Positions 24,511-38,107 of a stretch of DNA of 64,000 nt are shown here, one piece after another (within the stretch, counting starts at the first letter, position 1; each line of letters begins with the position of its first letter). The position numbers and the translations under genes are program-made. Source of the stretch: Paragordius varius (taxonomy: Eukaryota > Nematomorpha); contig OZ176054.1 of the NCBI GenBank assembly GCA_964247055.1, positions 1,116,001 through 1,180,000 of the forward strand, given 5' to 3'. The notes below the pieces were generated by a model. It saw only the letters and a program-made list of their open reading frames with translations. It ran no database searches and was not told where the DNA came from.

Positions 24511-25175
24511 TATAGACAATAACTTTGACTTTTAAGTGCCATTTTTCAATTTATTACATTGAAGACTTATAGTATACAAAAATGGTAGAACACGTAAAAT
24601 TTTTTCTTAGTGTTTATCGAAATTTTTTGGCCCCAATTCAACTTTAAACTCGAAATTTTTTAGATAGTGCAAAAGAATATATTTTTCGAATGTTAGCCAG
24701 TCATTTAAATCAATGTGGTGTAAAAGTTATTTGGCTCTATGTAGTCAGAATTTTCAACTCATAAAGATTCACAAACCAACTAATTTAAAAATAATACAAA
24801 TTATTTCAATATAATTATGGTTTTTAAATAAAAAATAAATTCAAAAGCTTTTGGTTTAAAAAAAACTTTTTTGTTTTATCTTTTTTAAATCATTGTAGAC
24901 AAAGTTTGAGCTATTTACATCGATTAGTTAAATATATTTATTGAGGATCAGGAATTTGTTTCATGGGTTTGTTTCCTATGTCCAATGTTAATTATTTATA
25001 TACTAGCATGCATTGAGATTTCACTACACTTTTGAATGATATACCACGAATCGGCATTTGTTGTATATTTAATAAATGCATTTTTGAATAAGATAAAGAG
25101 GAAGCATAAAGATTAAAATAATAAAGCATAACAATTGAAATATTCCAAAAATATATTTTATATGATTTCCTAAAA
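24511..25175 (+). repeat. Dispersed repeat G, unit 1 copy
   Basis: From TAGACAATAACTTTGAC onwards this resembles the body of the TIR element at 49722-54847: the shared run around TTATCGAAATTTTTTGGCCCC near 24620, AAAGTTATTTGG, and GATAAAGAGG.GCATAA near 25090. It is a diverged family member without clear ends. The unit 2 copy is at 57783-58405. Confidence 0.6.
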
Positions 25176-25187
25176 TTACCATTAGGG

Positions 25188-28100
25188 TGTGATCAGATAT
25201 TTTAAACTTTGACGCAGTACAAAATTAAAACATATTTTGCCTATTTTTACACCATTGATGTGGTTTATTACACAGTTAAAACAATTTCTGATGAAAGATA
25301 TATCTGATAAGAAAATATCGGGATTATCATGGTGCTTTTGGTTTTAATCTTTACGAGTTTTTAAAGAAAGTTTACACTTTTGTGGTAAGTGATCTGAATA
25401 AAATTGCAAAAGGTGCCCATTTTTTTCAAATATATCCTTTGAAAGGTAAATGCTTCATTTAAAAAGATATCACTAAAATATAATATAAACTACACATAAG
25501 CAAAACAATTTTAAAAATTTTAAATTTTTAGATGTGGGCTGAAAGTCCCAAATTTTTGTCTCTTAAAAAAGGACTGTTCTCTTAAAATAAAGGCAAAAAT
25601 TCCGACATTGTGAAATAATTTTAAATATATACTAAATTTTGATATCGACAAAATATTTTACAAAAATGCATACTTTCAAAATTTTTAAAAAAAATCTGTT
25701 GACGTTCCTCATATTATTTAAGCATGTTGGAAACGATATAAGGGGTGAGATGTTATAGCAATATCTATATATACCATTTTTCAGTCTAAATAAACGTTTT
25801 CCCAGTCAATCGAAATATTCAGTCAATCGAAACGTTTTCCTAGTCAATGGAAACATTTTCCCAATCAATAAAAACGTTTTCCCAGTCAATAAAAACGGTT
25901 TATGATGATAAATATCAAAACAAGATATAACCATAACTTTTGATCATTATCAGCGTAATATTAGGATATTATTTTTTATCAAAACACAATTATTAAATGA
26001 CAATTTTTCCCAATATATTCCAGTTCACAATCATTAATGTATTCTTTAAAAGTTTTATTTTCTGGAATTCGAGATATTTTTAAGATAATGTTTTTTATTT
26101 TATCGATGGTTCACATTAATATTTGCGGCTAACTTAAAATCTATAGTTACGGAGGAAATAATAAAATTTATAAAAATATCCCATTTTCATCTCAAAGATC
26201 ATTTAACACTTCATATTGGGTCTTAAACATAAATTTAATCCTTTTTTTATATTTATCATTTGGTTCATCGGAGGCCTAAGGCGGCCTTCCGAATCTTTGT
26301 GGGGCCCGCGAAGAATTTGGAAAACCAATGCAAAAATATGCCCACAAAATCTTAGTAAAATTCATATTTCTTACGCTATTATTCTGAATGAGTCTATAAA
26401 ATTGGCAACGAATTAAAAAAATATATTGTGTTTGTACTTTACAGTCTTATGTCTAAGATGGAATAAATTATTTATGAATGTCGGTATATAATACGAATGC
26501 GGAACGCCGTGCTTTTTGAGTTAAATTGCGGCCCGATATCCTTTTTTATACAATATTTTTAAATGAAAAACATATTTAAAACCATGTTTTGTTCAGATTT
26601 TTTCCGACAGTATTTTTAAACACATTTCGACATGTTTATGATCCAATTTGAAGCGTTAAATGACCAATTTGAGATAAAAATGGTATATTTTTATAAATTT
26701 TATTATCCGTAACTATAGACTTTATAAGTTAGCCTCGAATATTAATGCGAACCATCGATAAAATAAAAAAATTATTAAATATTTTCTTTAAAAATACTTA
26801 AAAACCATAAAATATTCTTCCAGTTAATAAAATATACATTTTAAAGAATTTATTATTAATGATTGTGTATTGGAATATATAGAAAATATTTTCATTCACT
26901 AATTGTTAATTCATAAAAATAACATCCTAATATTACGCTGATAATGGTTAAGTTATATTTCTATCTTGTTTTCATACTTATCATCAAATAAAACCGTTTT
27001 TATTGACGGGGAAAACGTTTTTATTGATTGGGAAAATGTTTCGAATGACTGGGAAAACGTTTCGATTGATTGGGAAAATCTTTCGATTGACTGGGAAAAC
27101 ATTTATTTAGACTGGGAAATGGTATAATTCGAAAATAACATTTTTCTGACTTAGAATTTCGATTCAAATATTTGTTTTTTTTTCAAATTATTAAAAAAAT
27201 TTGTGTTTTTTACGAAATTTCACCAAAATTTCAAGTAAACAAACCTTTAAATTAAAAATTTCATCCTATAGTAATATTCAACGTATACAAATCATTTTTA
27301 AAAAAAGGTTTTATTATTATATCTAAAGCGTTATACCGTTTCCATCATGCTTCAAAATAATTTGAAGAACGCTCCAACAAAATAGCTCAAATTTGTTTAT
27401 GCAAAAAAATAAGAAAACTAGGAAAAGTTAAAATTTAGAAAAAAAATTGAGAAATACAGTAAAAATTGAAAATATACGGACAAACTGTAAATATATAGAG
27501 ACAAATTATTTTTTTAAAAGACAACCGTATTTTTTCTAACCATAATTTACCATATTAAAAAGATTAAATAACGATCGTGAAATATCTAATTGATTGTGTT
27601 ACCAATATACATCTCTATTTTATAATTTAAAGGGTAAAACATTGATTTTTATTTGAAATAATAAAAAGTATGGTTGTCTTTTAAAAAAAATTGTCTTTTT
27701 CCGTAAAATTTCAAATTTACTGTATCATACCTCCCATCTAATGAGTGTAAACGTAAAATCTTTTGTTTATAAAGAAAAAATGGTTATTTCGGAACTATGT
27801 CGTATATAATAAAGTTTAAATAATATATTACGGTAGTACAATTTTCTGCATAATTTTCCGTTTGATAATTTAACCATAATAGATTTTCTAAACTTTATCA
27901 AACATTTATGAAAATATCATAAATTATTTTGTTAATATAGAGGCAACTTTTGCGGAAGCGATGAGTGAAAGCCATTAGGCTGAATCTTCTACAATCCTAA
28001 GTTTTATAATTCGAGCAGAAAATAAAATATTAAGCAATTAAAAATAGACAATCTTAGTTTTTTACCGCAAAACCATTTCTTTACAAATTTTAGTTTCACA

Positions 28101-28272
28101 TAGGGTACTATATTAAATTCTTATTTTGAATAAATACAAGGTAATTAATATATATATTCAGAAAAAATATTTTTTTTAATTTCAAAAAGAAGTACAGAAG
28201 TGGGCGCAGTACAGGCGCAGTTTTTTTTCTGAAAACCCAGTACTGCGAAAAACAGCCTATCTGGTCACATAA
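25188..28272 (+). mobile_element. hAT-like non-autonomous element F, unit 1 only
   Basis: Ends TGTGATCAGATA and (reversed) TTATGTGACCAGATA are flanked by near-identical 8-mers CATTAGGG (25180-25187) and CTTTAGGG (28273-28280). Unit 2 continues without interruption (CCTTAAGTATGATTCG near 58414), so F arrived after the tandem duplication, or was removed cleanly there. It is related to element E. It contains the foldback element at 25770-27126. No transposase found. Confidence 0.8.
25770..27126. mobile_element. Foldback-type palindromic element P inside F
   Basis: Long inverted arms of about 490 bp (25770-26260 and 26635-27126) surround a unique centre. The outer parts of the arms are short tandem units built on GTTTTCCCAGTCAAT, about five per arm, as in foldback elements. 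Outer ends TACCATTT and AAATGGTA are each flanked by TA, which may be the target duplication. Related element E lacks this insert at the matching place. No transposase is visible; a 66-codon frame in the centre (26216-26416) is unremarkable. Confidence 0.78.
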
Positions 28273-28280
28273 CTTTAGGG

Positions 28281-30185
28281 TGATTCGTGTTAAAGAAAAT
28301 TTCAAAAAATTTCAAGAATTCATTGTTTTTCAAGTTATTTTTAAAGCTGACTTAGTCAACTTATTTTTTCATCATTTAGAATTTTAAAACTCGTTTAAAT
28401 AGATTTTCATATGCAAATTTTACCTGAGCGGAAAAAACTTGGCGAGTTTAAAAAAATTGTTTTAAATTATAGTTGACTGAAAACCATTTATAGTTTCACC
28501 CTTATTAGAAATATCATCGTGGAGCGTGTTTTCTGGTTTGGTTTTACATTATCATACGGGAGTAGTCGCGCATAAGCTCTTAAATTTTAGTAAAATTATT
28601 TGGCCATTATAAATAAAATTACTCAATTAATGTTAAGCACGTTTAATATTAACAAATTTTTTTGAAACATATAACCTGTTTTTATGAAGTATGTTGGAAA
28701 CGAGGTAAAACAGGTGAAAGTTTTTCCATAAAATTTACGAGATTTTTTACATCATATCGACTAATTTTTTATCTTTATTAGTTGTATGTAAAAAAATATC
28801 CTTAAATATAAATCTAAGAGAAAGCTTAGAATCCTGGATTTTATTAAAACGATTATTTGAATGTGAAAAAATACAATATTTTGAATTTTGGTAGCATACA
28901 TTTTTAATTTAGCTTATATTATAAACATGGCGACAAAACCGTACAATATTCCAAATATAAAATTCAATAAATAAACTAGCTTTTTAATTGCTATAAATGT
29001 TATTGATAGTTTTTAAGATTAAAGCATTTAAACATATGATGCTTTGTTGTAAGGCTAAATGACGGATTACGTGAATTAAAGATAAACGTTACAATTTTTT
29101 GATTTGGTGAAATTAGCACAAAAGTGTTATTTTCTTAAATTACTTATATGCCTCTTACCCATGGCACTTTAAATATTTTAACGACATATATATTTCATCA
29201 GGATTTTCTAATTTGATTTTAAAATAGAGTAACGAAATTTAAGATCATTTAAATAAAAATAATAGGTGGAAAATTTATGTTTTATTTGGAAAATGATTAA
29301 GATAAGTTTAAATAGGGAAAATGATTTGGACATGCAATTTAAGGTAATCAACTGAATCGGCTACATATTTGGCTCCTGCTCTGGTAAAAGATAAATGCTG
29401 TGAGAACGAACACTATATTTACTGTTATGTCTTCTGGCCGTCCAGGCATTTTTGATTGACTGGTATAAATTGATCATTTTAAATAGCGTTGTCTGGCGTT
29501 TTATGTCACACTTCTTCCCATGAAATCATAATTTTCAATATGACGAATCCTTGTTAGATGTTTATCGATAGATCATACATTAGCTTCAAGTCCAAATTTC
29601 CTACAGTCTATATCTAGTGATGGCAATGAGTGCCGCAACTGTTATTTTTTCAGACACAAAATTCAATATAATTATTGAATCATCAAAGAAAAGAGGCTAT
29701 TGTCGAAATCAGCCAGGTGTATTTGTATTTGCTGTATGATAAGCAAAATTGGATCTGTATCAAATTTATAGGCACAGCTGGTGTTTTATAGCTAAACCTA
29801 CACTAATGATTGCAATTTTTAATTTTTGATATAAGCAAAATTTCTTCATTTCTCTCCTTAAGGCTTTAGATTGTATCAAGATTCGATCATAACTTTATTG
29901 TAATTGTTGTCGATCATAGCTATTAGTGTGTTTCTTGATTTATTGCTTCTAATATATGAAATTCAGTTCATACATATTTATTTTACTTTTTTATAAGACT
30001 ATATACATCATCCCTTATTGTTCATAAACCTTTTAAGTTGGTCATACACAAGATGGTTCTTATATTGTATATCCGGATATATGATTATTTTTTATATTAA
30101 AATTTACCCTATAAGAATTAATCATCAAGCATTGAATAACTCACGACAGCTGTTTAATATATTGTTTATTCGCATTTTTATCTAA
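28281..30185. other. Intergenic 3' of K2, no gene seen
   Basis: Matches 58422-60325 in unit 2 and, more faintly, 14750-15300. No open frame is conserved between the copies. Confidence 0.45.
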
Positions 30186-30189
30186 TATA

Positions 30190-30345
30190 GAGGGGCGTGA
30201 TGGTATAGTAGGTTGGGCCAGAGTTCCAACCCCCAAACTACTAAATTTTTCCATCACCACTGTCAGCCCTGGGCTGGCGACTGTAAAAGCCTTTACATGT
30301 TCGAATACAATTCTTACCCTTCAATAAAAAAAGAGAACCTCTGTA
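30190..30345 (+). mobile_element. tRNA-derived SINE, unit 1 copy
   Basis: Has the A-box-like TGGTATAGTAGG and a B-box-like AGAGTTCCAACCC. It ends in an A-rich tail. About 25 bp between the boxes are missing compared with the unit 2 copy, so it is not a tRNA gene. Confidence 0.65.
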
Positions 30346-30815
30346 TATTCTTTATCTTATAGATCTTAGGCCTCATATTTTTTTCGGATTGTGAAAGCTA
30401 AGCATTTGGTTCGGAATAACAATGTTTAAATTTGATAAAATAAGGGCAAAACAAAACAAATGGTATATTGATACAAATCAAAAAATTTGTTTAAAATGTA
30501 TAACAAAAATGAAATAAATATGAGATCCTCTCTATAATGATAATTTAATTTTGGTTTGTGTATTAGTCAATTTTCTGACATATATTATACAGCAATAATA
30601 TTTTTAGTAAACGACTATTTTTTGTTGTTTATATTTAAAAGACAACGAAATATGTATACTCTAGCCATTAGTTCTATAAATGCTATGTGCAAGCTAATCA
30701 AGGCCGATATTTATGAAAAATGATAATGGTCATTTTTAGCAGTTGCTGTTATTTGGTCAGCTTTATATATACGCTTCTTTTTGCTTGATTTTTTATATAT
30801 AAATAAAAACATTAA
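30346..30815. other. 3' flank of K2
   Basis: AT-rich sequence directly downstream of the K2 stop; probably contains the 3' UTR. No clear polyadenylation signal picked out. Confidence 0.4.
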
Positions 30816-33800
30816 TTATTTAATATATTTTTGTAAAAAATCACCATATATGTTTACTTTGTTTGTTGCGACAATATAGCTGAGCCACGCCCTTGAGGCG
30901 GCCAAATCGAGAAAAGGATGCTAAAAAATAATTGCAAATATAAAATGAGTTTAATTGCATAAAAAGATTTCGTTTGATTATGTAAAAAATTAACATACTT
31001 TCAGAAGATCAGAGGCTGGTGGACGTAATGGAGGGTCCTCCAGGCAGACGTTAATGAATTCTGAAAAGAAAATGCTGCACCTCTTGTTGCAGAATGGTTT
31101 GCCTTGAGTCATCATCTTGTGCATGATCTAATTTTAATTTTATGTTTGATTTTACTGTAAAAACCATAGATGCAGTATGAATTTTAATGAATGCTTATTT
31201 CACGCTTAGTTGGGGAATTTGCAAAACAGTAGTGTATTGAAAAAACAATAAAATGTTGATAAATAATTTTTTTTCCTTTCTTTTTTCCATACATTACTAA
31301 GTTGCAAATTGCCCAACTAGAGTGTGAAATAAGCATTCATTAAAATGCATATTGTATTACAATTCAGCTATATGAAAAAAAATTGATAAAATTACCTGGC
31401 TGGGATGGAGATGTGCATAGGGTAACTCTCCATCTACCATCTCAATACAAACGATGCCCAGGGCCCAAATATCCGATTCCCGATCCTGTATACCCTTAAA
31501 AAGGGTCTCTTCTGCAAAGTAGCAAGAAGTGCCTGCTATCTTGGCAGAGGGATGGTAGCTCAATTTTGCCAGTCCAAAATCAACTATTAGAATGGATAAT
31601 ATTTAAAAAAATTGTGTCAATTCTTCTATGTGATTATTTTTGTATTGTGGACAATAAAAAATTTAGTTCCATTGTTAATAATAGATTATTATGGAATCAA
31701 AGTTTAATCCATATTTTATAAAATTCAAATTTTCGATAAGCCTTTTATAATATTAGTGGTGTTCTCCAAAAAATACAAGGTTTACAAAAAAGATTATTTT
31801 TGAAGGGTCGCGCGCCCTATAATACTGATAAAAATTTTATGGCTGCTTGACGCATCTGCAGATACTAATGCCCAAAAAAAGTATAAATAATTTAATATAT
31901 GGTTCAGGGTAACAAAGAAGCATTTTAAGAGTCGCATGCGGCCCAGGGGTCGTGGTTAGAGTTGTATATATTTTCAATTAATTAAATATATTACTGAGTT
32001 TGACTGTACCATTGGAATCAATCATGATATTGTTAGATTTTATGTCTCTATGTACAATATATTTGGAATGTATATGAGATAAGGCTTCCAAGATCTATGA
32101 AAAAAGTGGCAAAAAGTTATAAGACATCCTGTTAATTTTTACTTAAATATACTCTTAATTCTTTATTTAATATATCCTACACTTATATATCCATAAGGTT
32201 TTACAGGTTTAAATTGATGTATATATTAAAAACCTGTTGTGGCGTAAAAATGATGTTTTAGCCTAAGATAGATTAAAACAAACACAGTATATTATGGGGT
32301 TCACAAATATCTTGATTTATCAAAATAGCCCAAATTTGGTGGAAGTTACGATCAACGTTTCAGAAAATTTTTAAAAAATATCATAAACTATATTTAAAGA
32401 CCAAAACGTCTATAATATATAAAAATCTTAAAAGGCCGTTCCGAAAGTCCTACATTTTTGGATTCGGTTAAAATGGATACATGTTTTAAGATTTGGGCAA
32501 TAAGATTAGAATTAAAATCAAATTATAAATAGTTATGGGTGAAATTAAAATGCATTAACTAAAGGACTAACTGAAATGTTTAAGAACCAACTTGAAGTTC
32601 AAACGGTATATTTGAAAGAGTTTAGAAACAAAATTATAAATTCGAAATTGTGTTCAAAAAAACAGATTAAATATTTCATGGCTAGTTTATACATTAAAAA
32701 AAATTATTTTTAAAAATATACACTTTTTATGTAAAATTATTAGAAATTTCGCCTAAAAACCATCAATATGTATGCGTTTAAGGTCCAATCATAGATTATC
32801 GCTTTGGTTGAAGTTTGACAGCCAGAAGTGATAACTAAACATTTTTATGAATCCTTTGGCATTTAATATTGTATGCGTTGGACTTATTATTTCATATATA
32901 CGATTCATCTCATATAAATAAATATTTATACATAAAGCCGAAAAAGCGACAATACTGATACATATTTTTACAAGATTGTTAGGTTAAGGTGGTATATTTT
33001 TTCTATATTCTGTATCATACATTCACACCAATAAGTGCTAATTGCATCGTATATAAACATTTTTTTTGAAACACTAAAATCAGAAATCATTCTAAATAAG
33101 CCTAATCAAATTGATCTTGTGAAAAATAAATACTCAAAATCAGGATTCTAATTTAACAAAATAAAAAATTAACCTGATGACAGATTAAGGCTAGTAAAGG
33201 TTCGCAAAGCTTTTGACGAGCCAAATCACACAAAGTAACCCCATCAATGTTCTCCATGACGATCTGTGCATAATGAAAAAAGCGAACTATTAAAATAAGT
33301 GACACATATTGTAAATATTAATTCATGCAATTAGATAACTCCATTACCCATAAACTGTGTCCATAAAAGCTGGAGCCAAGATATTTGACAATGTTGGGAT
33401 GTTTAAGGTTCATCAATAAAAATATTTCACTGACCGCTTCGTAATTAAGCTGTTTGTTCTCGAGTTTTATCTTTTTTAATGCTACGGTATTCTTTTTACG
33501 ATCTTTGGCCAGGAATACAGTACCAAAAGCCCTAAAATTATAAAATTCATTAAGTAATTAACCTACACTTTTATAAAGTATTATAAACTAAATAAAAATA
33601 TTTTGCAGACATTATATTTGGACGGGAAGTTATTGATAATCTTTATTGTTTCGAAAAATAAATAAAGATTAAAAATTAAAAAAAATAAAATCCACTAAAA
33701 TCAAATAAGTTTATAAAACATAAATCTACTCTCACCTCTTTGTGAGGATCAACTGCACCATGATTATTGGAGGCTAAAATATTTATTGCATATTTTATAA

Positions 33801-35511
33801 ATAAATTGTAACAATCATTATAATAATGTTAAAAAATAATTATTTATTTTACGACACGATAGTATATAATGGACTCTTTTTACAACTGAGTGTTGTTCTA
33901 TCGGTTATTATAATTTTTTGTTTTTGGTTTTTTTCAATTAGTTTTACAACTTATATCTTGTCATCCTCTAAGGTCTTAACTTGTGATTTCAATATAGAGG
34001 AAAAGAAAGAACAATAAATATTTTTAAAAAATTTTATTTAAAATAACCGTTGTCTCTACATCCATTCTTATATTTTTAACGCTGAGAAAACGGACATCCT
34101 TTAAAGTGCCCAAAACCATACGCCATTTTTATTCATATATTTGGTATGGCACGTTTTTAAATAAATTTCCATATATTTTATAAATATTAGAATAATTTTA
34201 TATCATACATGTGCGTTCATGCCAACAACTTTTAGCAGAACCGAACGGAGATGATGAAGTTTTGCAAGCCGATTTCTCGTTTTCTAGAAAAAAGTTAAAG
34301 TTAAAATTAAATTTATTTTTAATTTAATGATATTTTTCCAATTTATAACGTTTTACCAAACTGATAATTAAATTATTAGGCAAAGAAAAGTTCTAACAAG
34401 TTAAATTTATGAAATTATATTCTTTTAATATACTTGTTTGGGCAGGCTCGACGAAATCACCAGCGCCCTCTTTTGGAGACAAGGTACTGTAGTAAACTAA
34501 ATAAAAAATATTTTTCTGTAATAACAACAACTAAACGTATTTGGATATCAAACTTTGTCAGAATCGTATTTATTTAAATTGATTATAATAGGCATGTTAA
34601 TCAAAACATTCTTCGTACTTAAATATTAATATATTTTTCTGTAAATACCTGATTCATTTCCAGGGTTTTCTTGTTTGGCATCTAAATATATAAGTAAACA
34701 AACCACCATATATAATACAAAAATATTAATTTATTCGACTATCTTGTACGCTTAAATCTGACCGATATTATTTCTTATAAATAAAAACCTTAACACATAT
34801 CGACTTAAATGAAAACTTGATGAGCAACGGAACAAAGCTAGTATCTTAAATCCATATTCTCTATATTAAGATTAACGTTTTTTTAACACAATTTTTTTAT
34901 TCGCTTATGAATTTGCACGGTTATTAACTTTATACATCCATAAATTATCCCTATTATGATGCAGATTTTACAATCATCGCTATGATGAAAAATAAAATTG
35001 AATTTATATTATTATAACTGATAAAAGTTTGGATTTTGTAGATTATTAAAGGTTTAAAAATAGTATTTTACAAAGTTATTGGGTAGTAAAAAAGATTTAC
35101 CAACTTTGCCGTAACACACGATATTTATTAAAAATTGTAGGTTTATAATACCTGGAGGGGGACGACGCTTTTGGAACACCTTTCGAAGGGTTCCTAACAA
35201 GCTTTCTCCGGGCACCCCGAGTTTCCTCGCCTCACCATCTAAACAATAATTAATCAGCATTAGGATAAATTAAACTTGCACTCTTAAAGGCAAGCAAGAA
35301 ATATTTAAAGAATCTTACCCGGCGGTTCCCTTCTCCTCTTCTGGAAGAACCCCCACCGGTTCTTCCACCGGGGACAACAGGCTCGATTCCTCCTAGAATC
35401 GGCTGTTGTCCCCTCCTCACCATCGTTGGCAATCACTTCCACTTCTTCTGCCTCTCCTCCCACACAAGAACTCCCACAAAAACACAGCGTTAAAAATGTT
35501 TTAAAGTTCAT
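30816..35511 (-). pseudogene. K2: hybrid PAK-like kinase gene with a damaged glycine-loop exon
   Basis: Exons: 35319-35511, 35152-35238, 34649-34681, 34434-34496, 33736-33773, a remnant at 33604-33640, 33348-33531, 33174-33263, 31995-32094, 31396-31583, 30999-31127 and 30816-30920. The last exon reads [20 protein letters not shown] and ends at a stop at 30816. The 3' part matches K3 and the 5' part matches K1, with the change inside exon 7 to exon 6. Exon 6 has lost its 3' end, including LGER and the GT donor. Exon 6 is 53 nt, so skipping it shifts the frame. Everything else is well kept: [21 protein letters not shown], and the C-lobe Arg in EDPPLRP. APE reads AEE, as in K1 and K3. It is probably not a working kinase, unless a cryptic splice rescues the join; I found none in frame. 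Confidence 0.78.
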
Positions 35512-37925
35512 AATATTAAAACACTTTTATGATTCAACAATCAAATCAAACTTAATATAAACCCTTCATCGCTATGTAACGATGATGTCATTTAGAATAA
35601 CACTATAATACATTATCAATATAAACCCTAATAAAATAAAACTACTCCTAAGCGCTGCCGTAAAATGCAGAGTATTTTAAGAACCCTGTTTAAAATATTG
35701 TACATACATTAATATAAAAAATTTAGTTAGATCAGACAAAAGAAATCCGAAGGTTATAAGCCAAAAAATATAATTTTCAAATTTTCTTTATTCAACTAAA
35801 CATCATCGGCAATTTATTAATATAAAAAAATGGAAATTCCAAAAAAAAATAATATTAAAAAATCGTATTAGATTTTACTAATTAATAGTACCCTCCGTTT
35901 TTAAAGGAGAGCGTATATAATGGAAATTAATCTTTTTTACTAAAATAGATTTATATAGGTTGAATTTATTATGAATAAAAATTTTTTAATTTTGTTATAA
36001 ATAATTTTGTGTTAAAAAGATAGTTTTCCTGGTTGGATATTCACCTTTAAATGACGTACTTTAAGCGTTAAATTTATTGAAAATATCCTCAAATTATTCC
36101 GTAATTTAGATATTATAAAAACCTTCCAAAACGACTTTGTAAAAATTTAAATTATTTTACATACCACAGCTGTATTTTGGTTATCTATTGACACTAAGTT
36201 TAAATATATAATAAATAATTTTAATAAGTGATAAATAAATGAAGCCTCCATATTTCATATATTTAAAGCCAATTAATCAGCTGGTTGGATCATTCAAAGC
36301 TTGTTTTTTATTTTAGTGTATAGGGTTTCTCAATTTATTTTAATCTCTTTAACAAAATTTTATATTGAAAAACGAAAAATTCAACCAAAATTTAACTTAA
36401 ACATTATGATGCATTAACCAACTTAATCGAGATTTAATAAACTCCTATTTAACGCTTAAAAATTTTCATCATTTATTTATTAGCTGGCCTTGTCAAGCTA
36501 GTCTGAAAGATAATTAAGATTTTGTTATAACACAAGCTTTAAACTATTATGAAACTTCTTTACTATATAAATAGTGAATTTAATATACATACAATTAAAC
36601 AATGTACAATGTGGATTGTGAATGTGCATACGTTTAATCAAAATCAAAGTAAAATTTTGTTATTCCTTAATATATGCGCCAAGAATTTCGACGTGTATTA
36701 AATAGCCATTTAGTTTCCCCCAGCTTCTGTAAAAATAGGCATTTAAAAAATTTATTTTATTAGGTGTATACAAGTTTGTAAATATCAATAATATAATAGT
36801 ACTATAGATTTAAATTTCAATTTACTAGAAGCTTATCAGGAAAAGTTAGAATCATTTAACCTATGTAAAAATAATCGTTAGTCTGTTCATACAAATAAAT
36901 TATGACTTTAAGGTACATATTTTCATATTTGAACCAGCTCAGAAAATCGCGTGCTTCCCAACAATATATACAAGATATGTTATATATAGCAAATATTTGA
37001 TATCGAGTTAGATATTACCTATAATTAGGATAATATTTTGTATTACTGTATATAATAAAAACATAGTTTTACACAACTTTGTAAAATCCATAGAAGTGTG
37101 GAAAACACTAAAAGACCTTTTATTTTTGGAAAAATTTTATAAGCCAGATATTAATATAAATCAAATTGTCTATTAAAATGACTAGAAAATATATTTGTAT
37201 ATTTGATGACTATCATAATTTAACAGCTTATAGAAGATTTTAAATCCAAATGTAACTCCCTTATTGACATTAATCTCTATTAAGATTTAGTTTATAACTC
37301 AAAAACTCTTAATTTCTTATATAACGGGTGATTTGTCTGCACCATTTCGCTATGTTAAAAACTTTATTTATTGCAATATAGATAAAATATATTTTACATG
37401 TATCATATTAATAATTTTTGCAATTGTATATTATGGGAAAGCCGTGTTGTATTAGTTTTAAATGGCGGAAGATTTTTTGATATTTTACCTTAAAATATAT
37501 GGAATTATGAATGCAGTGTGTATTAATGAACTTAATCTATACAGTTTAACAATAAAGACAACAAAGTTCTGATTCAATAAGGTCAATCCTTAAGTGAGAA
37601 TATTTTACAACAATAAATTGTTTTGTGGGCGACTGAGTGATATGTATTTAAATGCAGTGTGTATTGGATGTAAAATAAATAGTAATTTTTACATATTCAT
37701 CAATAATTAAGTGGAATTATTTGGTATCATGTATATAATAATTTTTGAATAATTTTTTTTGTTAACATTATATTATAAAAAAGTGATTAAGAAACCGGAT
37801 ATTTATCAAACAAACATTGGATTATCTGAAAAGTTTATAAATAATCCATCAATATATTAGGTGAGATTGTGTAGGACAGAAATACCTTAAGATATATTTA
37901 CCGCAAAATAATTGTATTTCTTGTA
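35512..37925. other. Upstream flank of K2, no gene seen
   Basis: 35512-36409 is nearly identical to the K1 upstream flank. The hAT empty site (TGCATTAA once) is at 36410-36417. 36418-37925 matches 8363-9924 with more changes. No gene recognised. Confidence 0.5.
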
Positions 37926-38107
37926 TCACATTTTATGCAAGATGAGAATGTTCATTTTTAGAGGAGGGGGTTTAACCGTAGAAATAAGCCAAGTCAAGCC
38001 CTCAAAAAGTCCATCTCCAGCTGTCGCACATGCAGGTTGAATGTACCAAGCTTTGTCTCGAATGCGATTAAGGCCGAGTTTGTCCTTGAGTTCAGAAGGT
38101 TTCACAG

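Larger units (their letters stand above)
2248..33463. repeat. Tandem segmental duplication, unit 1 (about 31 kb)
   Basis: The order kinase 5' half, spacer, ARF6-like fragment, LINE-A, divergent half-kinase pair, LINE-B, SINE, kinase 3' half recurs in unit 2. The offset between units is about 31.19 kb before position 5221 and about 28.06 kb after 8355, because unit 1 alone holds a hAT element. The offset is about 27.93 kb around 15.4-19 kb. Unit 1 also alone holds the element at 25188-28272. Confidence 0.93.

Noticed and set aside
25785-25910. Regularly spaced GTTTTCCCAGTCAAT units looked CRISPR-like
   Set aside because: The spacers are 4-6 bp, the units diverge, and the same set occurs inverted at 27000-27120. 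It is the arm of a foldback element in a eukaryotic genome.
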